A stretch of 64,000 nucleotides of DNA from Leguminivora glycinivorella (GCF_023078275.1 NC_062971.1:16368001-16432000); one strand, 5' to 3'. Shown: positions 1 through 11,740, numbered from the stretch's first letter. Notes: a model not told the origin generated them from the sequence alone. Translations and numbers: made by a program.

Positions 1-240
1 TTGTTGCCCATGTTTCTTATTTGCTCGGCTATATTCATTTTATGAGAGATGAAAACATTATTTATCCTAATAGGTACTAAAGATGAGCACTTGAGCACAC
101 ATATTAGTAATCCATAAATTATGCGTACTTTGGTAATAAGCGTAATAGCAGACGAGATGAGATCGAATACATGTTTTATTTCAATAAATTCTTCATATGA
201 TTATTTACTTCGCTTGAGCAATCAGAACGATGTTTTTAGA
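1..240. other. AT-rich DNA without recognised features
   Basis: I see no coding frame, repeat or RNA gene here. Confidence 0.5.
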
Positions 241-365
241 CACTATTGACGACCGCTCTGGCCTAGTGGTCAGTGACCCTGTCAGCTAAGCCGCGATCTG
301 GGTTTGAATCCCATTTATTAGTGTGATGAACACAGATATTTGTTCCTGAGTAAACTAACAAACGT
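241..365 (+). mobile_element. tRNA-derived SINE fragment
   Basis: A box A-like stretch (TGGCCTAGTGGTCAGTGACC) is followed by a box B-like stretch (GGGTTTGAATCCCA) and then a tail reading GTGTGATGAACACAGATATT. The same tail occurs in reverse at 54113-54165, so this is an interspersed family. The spacing of the two boxes fits a tRNA-derived, Pol III-transcribed SINE. It has no cloverleaf clean enough to be a functional tRNA gene. Confidence 0.75.
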
Positions 366-647
366 TTTTATTTTAATTATATTTTAGCCGTTTTAGCCTA
401 CCCAGTTTGATAGTATTTTTTTTTTAATTTATTTAGAAATCAAACAGCCTTTTACAAGTACGGTTTACAAAAATATATATAAATCTAGGCCTAGAGTTTC
501 CTACATTACTGGATATATGTTAAATTTAAGTAAAAATAGTTAACAAAATTACACACGCAGTAGTTGAGTACACACGCAAGGATGCATCTTATAAAATCTA
601 CTTAATGAAAGAATAATACAGTTGTTAATATAATTATAATATAAGAT
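366..647. other. AT-rich DNA without recognised features
   Basis: Nothing beyond A/T runs is visible between the SINE and the next repeat. Confidence 0.5.
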
Positions 648-1195
648 ATAAAAAAAACCGGCCAAGAGCGTGTCGGGCAACGCTCAGTGTAGGGTTCCGT
701 AGTTTTCCGTATTTTTCTCAAAAACTACTAAACCTATCAAGTTCAAAACAATTTTCCTAGAAAGTCTTTATAAAGTTCTACTTTTGTGATTTTTTTCATA
801 TTTTTTAAAGATATGGTTCAAAAGTTAGAGGGGGGGGGACGCAATTTTTTTTTCTTTAGGAGCGATTATTTCCGAAAATATTAATATTGTCAAAAAACGA
901 TCTTAGTAAACCCTTATTCATTTTTAAATACCTATCCAACAATATATCACACGTTGGGGTTGGAATGAAAAAAAATACCAGCCTCCACTTTACATGTAGG
1001 GGGGGTACCCTAATAAAACATTTTTTCCATTTTTTATTTTTGCACTTTGTTGGCGTGATTGATATACATATTGGTACCAAATTTCAGCTTTCTAGTGCTA
1101 ACGGTTACTGAGATTATCCGCGGACGGACGGACGGACGGACAGACAGACATGGCGAAACTATAAGGGTTCCTAGTTGACTACGGAACCCTAAAAA
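648..1195 (+). mobile_element. Non-autonomous element, family A copy 1
   Basis: Inverted ends AGGGTTCCGTAG (691-702) and CTACGGAACCCT (1179-1190) enclose about 500 bp with a (GGAC)n/(AGAC)n tract near 1123-1150. A leader AAACCGGCCAAGAGCGTGTC lies just outside. A second copy at 46663-47275 shares the leader, body, tract and right end. There is no coding capacity; short frames inside are chance. Confidence 0.75.
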
Positions 1196-1870
1196 TGTGC
1201 ATGCACATATCTTACTTTCGATACATCTCGCTTAGGTACACTTTAGTGAGAGCCAGATTTATAAAAACTTAGTTACGCACACTTCAGTGTAAGCGTTGAA
1301 GCGTCCCTAACTAAACTACACAACAACTGGGGAAAGGGCTCCCTCCTTATCCTCTAGTGTGTGCTTAATGCTATATATCTCTATCCTCTCAAAAATAAGT
1401 CTAAATTATCTCACCTCAACTCAATCTGGTCCAACTGAAAATCAGACAAAGTTTTGTTAAAAAGGAGAAGCCTGCGAAAGCTCTATTTGTTCTACGAAAA
1501 GTATTCAAATGAGATCAATGAATAAGAAGTTGGTCGGCAACCCTACCGAGCGGGCGGTACTGCCCCCGCCCCCCGCCGCGAGAAACAAAGCAAGCAATAA
1601 GGACAGGGCTGCCACGGAATGCGGATTTATGGAAATACTTCCAAACACTTTGGAGCGTTATTGCTGTTGCAGCTCATTTGTTAGCTTTAATGAGGCAATA
1701 GAAACATTTGTTTTCATATTGATCATCATAAAATCCGACAAATATAGGAACATATAAATTTTCTTTGATCGTGATCACGTGGTGACAGCTTATATTTAGG
1801 GTGAATATAAAACGATTTCTAAATGTGTAAGTGTGAATGACATGCTAGTTAGCATCATCCCTACTATAAG
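1196..1870. other. Unassigned DNA
   Basis: A short GC-rich patch at 1545-1585 stands out in otherwise AT-rich sequence. The frame over 1509-1757 has no recognisable domain, and I do not call it a gene. Confidence 0.4.
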
Positions 1871-1875
1871 CCATA

Positions 1876-1925
<50 letters not shown>

Positions 1926-2096
1926 TTACTTATAAATGGGAAAGTGTGTGTGTCTGTTTGTTTGTCCGTCTTTGACGGCAAAACGGAGCAACGAATTGAC
2001 GTGATTTTTTAAGTGGAGATAGTTGAAGGGATGGAAAGTGACATAGGCTACATTTTGTCTCTTTCTAACGCGAGCAAAGCCGCAGGCAAAAGCTAG
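1871..2096 (+). mobile_element. Short non-autonomous Helitron, copy 1
   Basis: The 5' part reads CCATACTAAT followed by an (AT)n tract. The body ends in a GC-rich imperfect hairpin (GCGAGCAAAGCCGCAGGC) and terminates in CTAG at 2093-2096 followed by T. This 3' structure is the Helitron hallmark, and the same ending occurs at 2330-2333 and 18813-18816. It encodes nothing and would depend on a Rep/helicase element elsewhere. Confidence 0.8.
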
Positions 2097-2333
2097 TAAT
2101 ATTCTTAATGGGAAAGTGCGTGTATCTGTTTGTTTGGCCGTCTTTCACAGCAAAACCGAGCTACGAACTGACCAGATTTTTTAAGTGGAGATACTTGAAG
2201 GGATGGAGAGTGACATAGGCTACATTTTGTCTCTTTCTAAACCATCACTTCCCTGAAACAGGGGGTGAAAGTTTGTATAGAGCATTCCGGAATTTTCGAA
2301 TTTAACGCAAGCGAAGACGCGGGCAAAAGCTAG
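2097..2333 (+). mobile_element. Short non-autonomous Helitron, copy 2
   Basis: This repeats the body of the preceding copy (GGGAAAGTGCGTGTATCTGT and AGTGACATAGGCTACATTTT) and ends with the hairpin segment GCAAGCGAAGACGCGGGC and CTAG at 2330-2333. It carries about 60 bp extra before the hairpin. It abuts copy 1 head to tail, consistent with tandem Helitron arrays. Confidence 0.75.
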
Positions 2334-3381
2334 TAAACAAATAAAAATAACGATGGACCACCTTAGGCGCTGGTACCTTAGAAAAACAACTTGGAGAATG
2401 TTCATAACTTTGCATTTTTTGCTAATACGAGTATTTTTATTCTAAGTAGGTACTACTCATAATTCTCGCAAACAATAATGTTGTTTAACCACGTCAAGTG
2501 CCTTGTCTTAACTGGTGTGAAGTACCTATAGAAAATGCTAAAAAATTTGAGCGACAGCCACATACACAAGTGAAGTACATAGACAAGTGAGGTTCTATTT
2601 ACTTCTACTATCGTAAAGCTTGACAGCTGTCAATTGTTTCACGCGGCATTTGTCAGGCTACAAACATATACACTTAATTATTTATTTAATGAACTGCAAA
2701 TCACACACTGAACGTTATAATACGACAGCTAGGAGAGGTTATTTAAAAACCTACTGATTAATGGCTATTTTATATCAGATTTGTGATAATTCAACCGCTT
2801 GTACATATATTACTATGAAAACGTATTGGATTTTTATTCTAAGAATGTATGACAGTTGCTGGCCTTTAGAAATGCATTCAGGCCGCGGCTTTGAGCGGTG
2901 TATAAAACATTAATTAATTCGTTGGCAATGGGTTAATTACGGTAATGTTGTGCATATTGCTAAGTCTAACATATTCTTTATTAATATTAAAATTACAGAC
3001 AAGCAGCACTAGAAGACGAAAATGGGGAACCTGCATGTAGTCTCCTTTTCATACGAAAGCATTAATTTCCCTTTCTGGATTAATATTATTGAAAATAGTA
3101 TATGGAAACATTTTGTTCTACATATCAACCCCTTACGCTCCACTGCTAATCCCTTATGTTTAAATATCTTGCGATATTTTAATTAAGTAATGCAAGAAAA
3201 ATTGGTATCTTCTCGCAACTTATATTTTCTTATACAATAGGAAAATACAAACGTAGGGGCATAGTTAGCCATGGTTAATAATATAAGTACCTACTTAGGT
3301 ACATCAAATTTAGTCAAAGTAAAACGGGACAAATAGTTTATGGAGAATCACCTGTCGCCTTTTCACTTACCTTTAAGCTAA
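2334..3381. other. Unassigned DNA
   Basis: No gene or repeat recognised. A small perfect palindrome TGACAGCTGTCA lies near 2620. Confidence 0.4.
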
Positions 3382-3885
3382 TCTTATACTTTTAAACGAG
3401 CAATTCTTGTATATTTATTTATTTATTTATTTATATATTTATTTACACTGACGATCTCGGAAACCACTCCAACGATTTCGCTGAAATTTGTTATGTGGGG
3501 GTTTTTGGGGGTGAAAAATCGGTCTAACTTATCCTTAGGTCCCGGAAAACGCGAATTTTCGAGTTTTCATGCGTTTTTTATCGCGCGCCATCTCGTGTGC
3601 AGTAGTTGTACTGTTAAGACAGAATTCTTTCGGTCGATGTAAGTACTATTTATTGCAAACACTAGATGGCGACACAGGTCAAGGCTAAAACGAATAGAAA
3701 AATACACTATTTGAGTTTTTGTGGCGAAATGCGCGCCATCTCGTGTGGAGTAGTTGCGTTGTTAAGGCTGAGAATTCTTTCGCTCGATGTAGGTATTATT
3801 GATTTTTGAACTAGATGGCGACACATGTCAAGGATACGAAATTAACAGAACCGAGCGAAGCTCGGTCGCCCAGATATTATACTAG
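3382..3885 (+). mobile_element. Non-autonomous Helitron, family B copy 1
   Basis: It starts with TCTTATACTTTTAAACGAGC after an A and ends CTAG (3882-3885) before a T, the A|T target expected of Helitrons. A perfect hairpin ACCGAGCGAAGCTCGGT lies about 12 bp before the end. A (TTTA)n tract follows the 5' end. The interior carries two imperfect copies of a roughly 148-bp unit starting GCGCGCCATCTCGTGTG (near 3583 and 3731). Related copies at 8237-8743 and 42857-43277 carry different cargo in this position. Confidence 0.85.
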
Positions 3886-3900
3886 TAATAAGTAAGTAAT

Positions 3901-4074
3901 AACCTAACCTCAAAATTAAAATTTTGAAAAAACCCCCGACTGCGAAATAGTAGACCGATTTTCATGAAACATAGCTAAGAACACTCCCGACTAACTCAGC
4001 TTTCAGACAAAAAAAAACTAAATCTAAATCGGTTCATCCGTTCGGGAGCTACGATACCACAGACAAACACACAC

Positions 4075-4133
<59 letters not shown>

Positions 4134-4182
4134 CAGACAGACACGTCAAACTTATAACACCCCGTCGTTTTTGCGTCGGGGC
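3901..4182 (+). mobile_element. Microsatellite-bearing element, family C copy 1
   Basis: The unit runs from CCTCAAAATTAAAATTTTG through CATGAAACATAGCTAAGAAC and TTCGGGAGCTACGATACCAC to a (CAGA)n tract at about 4072-4142, and ends in hairpin CCCCGTCGTTTTTGCGTCGGGG. Copies occur at 22126-22382 and, inverted, at 22879-23145. No protein is encoded. Confidence 0.75.
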
Positions 4183-4629
4183 TTAATTATTGTTATGTAA
4201 TGTAGGTACATAATCAAGTAACTTATTATACGCGTATGATATTTATTTCTATATTACAGGCTACTGACACATTATAAGATAAATAGATAGTAATGTCAGG
4301 GTTTCCCCAAACCTAACGACGCAAAATCGAGTCTATTAGCTGACCAAAACTCGGCCGTTAGTATGAAGACACTTTCGCGTCGGAAAGCTGACCGCATACG
4401 TACAAATTTCCATACTAACTACGTCGGTCCTTGTTTGTATATTTTCTTTTTGACTCTTGGAGACCATATACATCTCAAAGGAAAAAAAAGTAGATTAAGT
4501 ATATTTATTTTCTTTAGTTGTGACTTGTGACAGCAAGAGTCTTTTTCAGTACAGATGGTGTTTTTCTTACGCACTAGTGCGAGAAGTGGTTCATTATATA
4601 CCAGATCGAAACTTCGGAGGCTCCGCTCA

Positions 4630-4773
4630 TACGATACAGTACATGTCGTACGATACACGTGCGAAAAGGAAATTCGTAACTCGTGTCGATTTAAAACACT
4701 CCCTTCGGTCGTGTTTTAATTTATCGCCACTCGTTTCAGACTTCCTTTTTTTCGCACTAGTAAGTATCGTAAT
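4630..4773. mobile_element. Fold-back MITE, family R copy 1
   Basis: The left arm GTACATGTCGTACGATACAC...GTGCGAAAAGGAA is mirrored by TTCCTTTTTTTCGCAC...GTATCGTAATGTAC. The centre holds GTGTTTTAATTTATCGCCAC. A second copy is at 20876-21005, and a third is split by an insertion at 12404-14030. Confidence 0.7.
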
Positions 4774-4799
4774 GTACCTCTATTATTACAACTCTAAAG

Positions 4800-4915
4800 T
4801 TATTTATTTATTTATTTAATCTTTATTGCACAAAAGAAAATCTTGTAGTACAAAAGGCGGACTTAATGCTTTAAGGCATTCTCTACCAGTCAACCTCAAG
4901 GCTAAGCAGAGAGAC
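4800..4915 (-). mobile_element. 3' end of a non-LTR retrotransposon
   Basis: Read on the minus strand, a short unique 3' stretch containing GTGCAATAAAGATTAAATAA (a poly(A) signal) ends in (AATA)n. This fits the dead-on-arrival 3' end of a LINE. No coding part remains. Confidence 0.55.
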
Positions 4916-4924
4916 TGTGAGCGG

Positions 4925-5160
4925 AAAGTTATGTTAGTTATCTTTTATTTGTATCAGTCTGTATTGTTTTTCATCATGTTTAATTTTTTTTTAGACGTAC
5001 TTTGATATTTAGAGACTATATATCTCTAATTTTATTAATCATAGTAACTTTGTACTTTAGTTGAATTCATAGTATTTATTGTAATTGTTGACATGTAAAA
5101 GTGCCCCTGTAGTGTGGCCTACTTCCTGAATAAATGTTTTTGAGTTTTTTATTTTTTTTT
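4925..5160 (+). mobile_element. 3' end of a second non-LTR retrotransposon
   Basis: The stretch ends GTAAAAGTGCCCCTGTAGTG...CCTGAATAAATG followed by a T-rich tail. The same 3' end occurs at 20180-20245, so this is a dispersed LINE 3' untranslated region with its poly(A) signal. Confidence 0.6.
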
Positions 5161-5660
5161 ATTTTAACGAACTATTTTTGGACGGCGAAAGCCAATTCCA
5201 CGTCGATAGGTTTGGGGAGATCCTTAGTCATCGTTTCGCAAATAGGTTTAAGATTTACAGGTACTTATAGCTATTTCCTACTAATTAAATAACGCTAAAG
5301 GTACCATTCAAAACAGCAAATATAAAAATAATGACCTCAGTAACCTGTTTATAATTCCAGACGACACCGAAAGTTTCGCCCTCGAAATAACAATAATCAA
5401 ATTAGAGGCAGCCCTGCCGTGTTCTCGCGCACGCTGTTAGAATAAAACATTATTCATAAATAGGATATTACGGCAGGTGCTCCCCTACCCCCCACTCCGG
5501 GCCGCCCCCACCACTGCGCCGCTACAATGCAATGTGGGAAAATCACATGCCATGAAAATATACGGGCTTATGTATTTAAAGTTTCTCATATAATAGGGGT
5601 GGGATTTTGGAAAGTTGTGGGGTATTCGCAGGTAGGTCCGTACTGTTCAGGCAGGCAATT
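5161..5660. other. Unassigned DNA
   Basis: A C-rich patch (about 5483-5520) occurs in otherwise AT-rich sequence. No gene or repeat recognised. Confidence 0.4.
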
Positions 5661-5761
5661 ATGGTCGCGCGATAAATGATAAAACATCTGGCCGTCCCTA
5701 TCGCACTTACTAATAGTGCGATAGGGACGGCCTGATATTTTATCGTCTATCGCGCGACCAT
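5661..5761. mobile_element. Palindromic MITE, family D copy 1
   Basis: ATGGTCGCGCGAT is mirrored by ATCGCGCGACCAT. The arms continue inward (ATAAAACATCTGGCCGTCCC against GGGACGGCCTGATATTTTAT), so nearly the whole 101 bp folds on itself. A second copy is at 43408-43531 and a half copy near 30320-30360. Confidence 0.8.
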
Positions 5762-6825
5762 GCTACCCGTGCAGGATTCGTCTTGTAGGCTGTTCTACTT
5801 AGTGTTCGTGTTTGTAATAAAAATCACGTTACACATAGTTACACATCGTAATACAGTACCTAAGTATCGGTATATACCTGATCCCGACGAAAACCTTAAA
5901 AATCGCTAACGTCAGAATGGACTATAGCGTAACGACATCATTTTTGTTACCTTTGTAGCAATTTCAAAATTAAATATCATTTAAGTACCTATTTTACTTT
6001 TGCTTTATTGCTTGCTACTTGCAATTGTATTATTGGTCATCAGTAGATCGTTAACCAATTGATTCCTCTGTTCGTAGCTATTTAAATACGCTATTTCAGT
6101 AGGTGAAGTTTTATAACAATCATGAAGTTTTATAACAGTCTTCATATGGTTATCATGAATAATTAGAACTAGTAGCCATGATTAAAGTCCATTTGTTATC
6201 CTCATAATAAATATACGGGCCAATTATCCGCGTGCATATTCATAGCTCCGTATAAGGGTGACACGGATTTGCATTAATGGCACGTTGCGATGCACGTGCA
6301 TCGTGAAACATAAAGGCATTATTTTGAAAGGGTTCCTTTCCTTGTAAAAGTCACGATTTTATACTCATTGATTTTAATATAGATAATAAGGAGGTCGTAA
6401 ATCAATTTTAACATATCTTTCAAGGTAACATTAAATTAGGGTGAATTTTGACTGAAAAGTCCTGACAGACATCAAATTTATTACAATTGAATACACCTCC
6501 GGAAACAGGCCGTTCAAATATTACGTAGGCATATTTCTTACAATTATTTACCCCTCATCCCCCATATCAGTAAAAATGAGAAAAATAAAATAATACTGGA
6601 TTTCTTATTCCATCATGAGACCCAAAGCAAGGAAGTCTGTTATATTCTACGCGCATATATGCGATCGACCTGATTGTGTGTTCCCACGCTATATGTACCA
6701 TTATGGTAGAATGGTAATAGAATAACTAATACCTGACCGACAATTTTTTTGCATACACTTGATAATTCTCGAATCGCCAGCTGGCATTAATAGTTATTTG
6801 TTATACAAGGGGGCAAAGTTGTATT
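5762..6825. other. Unassigned DNA
   Basis: No coding frame, repeat or RNA structure was recognised. Confidence 0.4.
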
Positions 6826-6960
6826 TTAACGCCGAGTGTGGAATTGAAAAACGAGCAAGTGAAAGGATTCTATAGTTGAACCACGAGCGAAGCGAGTGGT
6901 TCGAGAATAGAATCCTGAACTTGCGAGTTTTTTAACATAAAATACATTTGCACCGAGTGT
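6826..6960. mobile_element. Fold-back MITE
   Basis: Imperfect arms (GAGCAAGTGAAAGGATTCTA against TAGAATCCTGAACTTGCGAG) surround the central palindrome CCACGAGCGAAGCGAGTGG. There is no coding potential. Confidence 0.65.
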
Positions 6961-7394
6961 AACACAAAACTTTTCCCCTCACTATAGCGAGGAAACTACA
7001 ACGCAAAAAATGCGTTTATCACTGATTCCAGTAGTTCCACAGGTGGTAAATCATCTTTAATACTAGATTTACCTACTTTTATCAATTTTAAAACAGTTAA
7101 TTTGACTATATTCAAGGTCAAATTACTTTACCCACTAGTGGATAAAATGCGTTTTTACCCGCTGCTATTAAAGGACAAAACACGTGTTTCCGAGCTAGGG
7201 AGGGGAAAAAGAATAAAGGGAGATGGACTCTCCATATAAATGCACCGTTTGGATATTTAAACAATGGAAAACATTTTCGGTTTGTAAAATTATGAATATT
7301 AGCAGTATTTACAATTTTAAAATACATTTTCTGCTACTGATAAATTGTAAACAATTTAAGAAAAAATACATCAAAATGTATTCCATTGTTATTT
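6961..7394. other. AT-rich DNA without recognised features
   Basis: The frames over 7118-7327 and 7223-7483 are low-complexity and run into the next MITE; they are not called as genes. Confidence 0.4.
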
Positions 7395-7669
7395 CAGCAG
7401 TTCTCGAAAAGTTTGTACAAAAATTAAGGGAAAAGTTAAATTTGTTTTTATTAATTCCTATTTTGTTACCAAGATTTTTTTAATGAATTGAGATTTTATT
7501 AAGTTTTATTTCGTCATTAAGGTTCTCTAGTATCTATATTTTCTTAATTATAACAATTATCCTGTATATATCTTACGAAAGTCGAATTATATTACTAAAT
7601 GTTGGTAACAAAATAGGATCAATTAAAATTTGCTGACGTGGCATTGTACAAAGTTGACGGGAATTGCTG
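7395..7669. mobile_element. MITE with 4-bp target duplication, family G copy 1
   Basis: The ends CAGCAG...GTTTGTACAAAAATTAAG and GTACAAAGTTGACGGGAATTGCTG are imperfect inverted repeats around a 275-bp AT-rich body. Both sides are flanked by ATTT (7391-7394 and 7670-7673). Copies at 21549-21822 and 50146-50420 share the body. The last is flanked by ACCT on both sides, supporting a 4-bp duplication. Confidence 0.8.
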
Positions 7670-7673
7670 ATTT

Positions 7674-8236
7674 TATACTTGTCGGTGGGTCGGAAGAACA
7701 CGAAATACATATAAGGACACAAGTGGTTTGTTTTCATTTCATATTTTAAATTATTGTCCATACAAAGTGGTTGCCCCTGGTGCCTTCGGGTTACATGGAT
7801 TTTCCTCACGGTACACTGGCGCCGTCTTCCGTTACCCGTCTTCGTTCCTAAATCGTATTAATCAGTACTAATCATTCTTTGCGCCGGCGCTCTGGAAGCA
7901 CATAAGGACATCTGTGCCGTGGGAAACTGCATGCGTCTGTACCGACACTGCCCACTGCTGCATTTACAAGACATGAATACAATTCCGATTATAAAAGTCG
8001 GTCAAGGTACATTGACGCTTGACTGTATAATAAAATATTTACAAGCAGTCTCATGCCCGTAATGGACAAAGTTCTTATAATCAGTGTGGTTATCCCTCGT
8101 GGTGTGTGGTAAAGGAATGTCATTGCGATAGCGAGATTGAACAAATGATTTATTTCTAGGGTTTTCAGTTCTTTGTATAAATATTTTTCATCGATTTTGA
8201 TTTATATTTTAGGTATGTATATGTGTTATTATTTTA
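7674..8236. other. Unassigned DNA with a GC-rich palindrome
   Basis: No gene seen. The 10-mer GCGCCGGCGC lies at 7881-7890, one of five in the window. Confidence 0.4.
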
Positions 8237-8627
8237 TAATATCTGGGCGACCGAGCTTCGCTCGGTTCTATTTTAATATATCACATCTTAAGATAAATAA
8301 AAACTCTTATAAATACAAAAACAAAACAAAAAGACAAAAAACAAAAACTTAATTTCTGGTCGGGATTCGAAACCCTGACACCTACGATCTATCTGCGTAC
8401 ATTAGACCGACCTCGTACGACTGAGCTAAGTGGAATCGATGCGCGCGCGGCGAAATTAAGGACCATATTTTACCTTTACAAACGGGAAAGAAAAACTCAT
8501 GAAAAGTCGAAAATTCGCGTTTTCCGGGATGTAAGGCTACGCTAGATCGATTTTTCAACCCCGAAAACCCCCACATAACAAATTTCAGCGAAATCGTTAG
8601 AGCGGTTTCCGAGATCGTCAGTATATA

Positions 8628-8710
<83 letters not shown>

Positions 8711-8743
8711 ATATACAAGAATTGCTCGTTTAATAGTATAAGA
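8237..8743 (-). mobile_element. Non-autonomous Helitron, family B copy 2
   Basis: On the minus strand it starts TCTTATACTATTAAACGAGC, has a long (TTTA)n tract (8628-8711) and closes with hairpin ACCGAGCGAAGCTCGGTCGC, as in the copy at 3382. The final CTAG is not visible at the 3' end, so that boundary is approximate. Instead of the duplicated unit in copy 1, the interior holds a tRNA-like segment (8349-8436). Confidence 0.8.
8349..8436 (-). other. tRNA-like segment carried inside the Helitron
   Basis: On the minus strand a box A-like TTAGCTCAGTCGTACGAGGT is followed about 45 nt later by a box B-like GGGTTTCGAATCCCGACC, the layout of an internal Pol III promoter. The sequence resembles a tRNA body, but I could not fold a full acceptor stem. 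A degenerate relative in the Helitron at 42857-43277 has lost the box B part. It is a captured tRNA or SINE head, not a called tRNA gene. Confidence 0.6.
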
Positions 8744-9934
8744 TATAATAATTCTGCGAACAACTAGACCAATTTTGATAATTATTTTTGTTAGTTAGAT
8801 ATGTTTTATTTATTACTGACAGTCAAGATTCTTGTCAATTAATAAAATTACAAAACTACGGGAAGGAAGTAACAAATACGTACGTAGGTGGAAATACATT
8901 TTGTAAATGTCTCCAGTTTATCGGTAATAACCTAAAATTCGTTTCTAGGTATCTAGTTAACCCAGTTGGATTAAGTAGGTAGATTAGGAAAATTACAGGC
9001 AATAAAAGATCAGTTAGCATATTCGGTTCATCATCAAAATAAACGAACGATTTTCATAATGCAGTCGGGTGCTGCCGCGGGGCAGGCTAATGGTGCCTCC
9101 GCCAGATTACGCTTCATTTATAACAATTATCGGGCCAGATAAACATGATAGTTAAATCCAAAAACACCTTCTTTAATAGAGTAGCTCCAAATTTTATGTT
9201 CATAAAAACAGGCTAACTCTTTTTACATTTTTTGATAACTACATCAAAGCTTAAAGTCGAGTGGCTTGTTTTTTGGGAAGCCATTATTATAATCGCATTA
9301 GAGAGCGGCGTGGGGATCTATGTTTCGTATTCATTTGTTTAGAATAACAGTACTCTGACGTAATTAATGTAGAAGTAATTGCTGTCAATTAAGATCGGTG
9401 TTGTTTTTAAATGTCCAGAGTGGACGTGAGAAGGGTATGAATGTGATATTAAAGAAGCATGCCAGGATTGTACACTACACGATTGTGGTCGGGACATAAT
9501 GAGATAAAAAGGATAAGAAGAGGTAGGTTGAGTAGGTACGTATACCTACTAAGTATAAATTGATAAAGAGACCTCTTCAATTAAAAGAGCACGAATGAGA
9601 AATTCATTAATATTTTACGAAACAAAATGCAGAGAAAATTTTAGGTACGCAGCTAAGATCATAAAGTCTTAATAATGAAAAATATTTCTCTTTGATCCGG
9701 AACAGTGCAGCAGTGGTGTCAAGAACCTTCAGAGGGGGTGCGGGGGCTGAAACCAACACGTAGAGCCCCGATAGATGGACGGATTAAAGACTTTATATAC
9801 TTATACTCAAATATTAATAACTAGATTAGCTTATAAATAAGAGTTATATGATACAGGGCTACAGGCAGGTTCAAGATAAGGTTAACTCAAAGAAGTTGGG
9901 GACAGGAACATCTGTTTTTATTTACCTCTTTTTA
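8744..9934. other. Unassigned DNA
   Basis: No supported gene or repeat; short frames are AT-rich and lack recognisable domains. Confidence 0.4.
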
Positions 9935-10032
9935 TACCACGTCGGTGGCGAACAGGCATACGGTCCGCCTGATGGAAAGCGGTCACCATAACATAACCTA
10001 TGGCCGCCTGTAACTCAAGGGGTGTAACATTT
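9935..10032 (+). mobile_element. SINE-like interspersed repeat fragment
   Basis: The stretch containing ACCACGTCGGTGGCGAACAG, CCGCCTGATGGAAAGCGGTC and AACTCAAGGGGTGTAACATT matches, from memory, a very common lepidopteran dispersed repeat. There is only one copy in this window, so the call rests on recall. Confidence 0.5.
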
Positions 10033-11629
10033 TATTACCTGATGATAAGCAGTGAACACAACTGGAAATATATACACGTATATCTTAAACCCGTTGATTT
10101 TTTTGGAATACACGATCAATAATATTCGTATCCTCCCACCCAAGAATCCGTTTTCATATCATGAAATAAAATGTCGGATTCAAAAAGAACAAAGAATATG
10201 AATGACTCAAAGATGAATAACCTCCCATTGCTAAGTAAAAAAACCTGCGTACTGCGTAGGTTGCGTATTAATCAGTTCATAGATGAACCAGAAAATTAAT
10301 TGCATTTTCAATGAGTTAAGAAAAAGCGACACTTTTTCGGAAATGGCATCCTTGCCACGTGACGCGCCGATGTAATGAGCGCTCAGGAAAAACTCTTCCT
10401 GGCCATAACGACGATGTATCTGCCTAGTTAGTTGGAATAAAGGCACGTTGCCTCTGTGATCCCTATGCAGATATGACTTTATGATTAAACACGACAGGTC
10501 TATCACTCATTGAAATATGACAATATCTTACAGGATATTCTTGGTTTTTGCCACCGTTTCCATGAACCTCTGCGGCGTGTTCCCGCGGGACGTGAGGTGG
10601 CGACACTGTCATACATTTTCATGACGCAAACGGGTAATTGAAGCGGTTCCCAGGTGGAAAAACGTGGCTTCTATGGACGGGCATGAATGACAGTACAGAC
10701 CATTGAGCCACAATTTTAAAGAACTATTGTAGAACTAGGATCTGAATTTGACTACATTTTTTCCGGAAATGAAAATGTTATGGAGTACATCAAATAAAAT
10801 ACTTTTCATGTAGTTGATGTGCAAAAAATATTCCAACACCGTTTTGGCAATTTTAATAACATGATGGTATTGGTAGGTAATATTTGATGCGATTATTATA
10901 CAACTGATTTAATCCACACTGAAGAAAGGTAAATTTACTCGTTAATTTTATAAGGTGCTTTGAAACGGAGTCATATCCTTTCCTTAGGGAATAATAATAT
11001 ATATATAGGTATATCCGATGGTTAGAATATCGAACGAACAACATGACATTTACATTATTTCTAAAAGATATAATTAGTGCTTTTTTTCTAAAAATACTAG
11101 TGAAGTAACCAGTTTTCGTGTTTCTGTCGTACATTGCGTGGCAACGATATTTTTTCCGCTGTCAATCATAACGCGCAGCCGGCGCCGGCGCAGCGTGGCG
11201 CTAGGATGCCGCGCAGACGCACTAGAATGTGTGGCTACCAGTTATCGATTCTAGTAGCTCATATCTAAGCTTGTTATAGGAAACTAACCGATGTTAATGT
11301 TCGATTTAATGCGCGCTCGTCCGTTTTTTCGTCGCATTCCAAATGTATAGTATGGGTTTTCAGTTTTCAAGTCTTTACATAGTCCTAAGGATTTGAGGTT
11401 GTAATTTGGTGTAAGTACCTATACCTTGGTCAAAATTTGTTTTGTTTGTGACTACTTTGTCACTTTGTATTTCCAACTTCTATCTCTCAATTAAATAAAA
11501 AAGGCGAGGGCTATTCAATATGTATGCATGTATGTTAAAAAAATACTACTATTACAAGAAAACTAAAATAATTTTGACTAACTTAAACCTTCGTGGGCCT
11601 ACACTATTGGTTATTTGTGAACATGCACG
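10033..11629. other. Unassigned DNA with GC-rich islands
   Basis: GC-rich patches lie at 10555-10680 and 11158-11232; the second includes GCGCCGGCGC at 11182-11191. No coding exon could be supported. Confidence 0.4.
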
Positions 11630-11740
11630 GGAAAACGTCCCACTTTGTCGATTGCTATAAAGCTGCTTTGTCAGTTTATTCATATAAAGATACAAGTAAA
11701 TCACGCCTTAATGGTAACCGACAAAGTGGGACGTTTTACT
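11630..11740. mobile_element. Short MITE, family H copy 1
   Basis: AAAACGTCCCACTTTGTCG is mirrored by CGACAAAGTGGGACGTTTT about 110 bp away. An inverted copy lies at 53716-53824 with the same ends and core. Confidence 0.8.

Noticed and set aside
8349..8436. Functional tRNA gene
   Set aside because: Box A and box B are present, but no complete acceptor stem could be folded and the segment repeats within a Helitron family.
8628..8711. CRISPR-like or functional tandem array
   Set aside because: Simple (TTTA)n microsatellite in a Helitron; no spacers.
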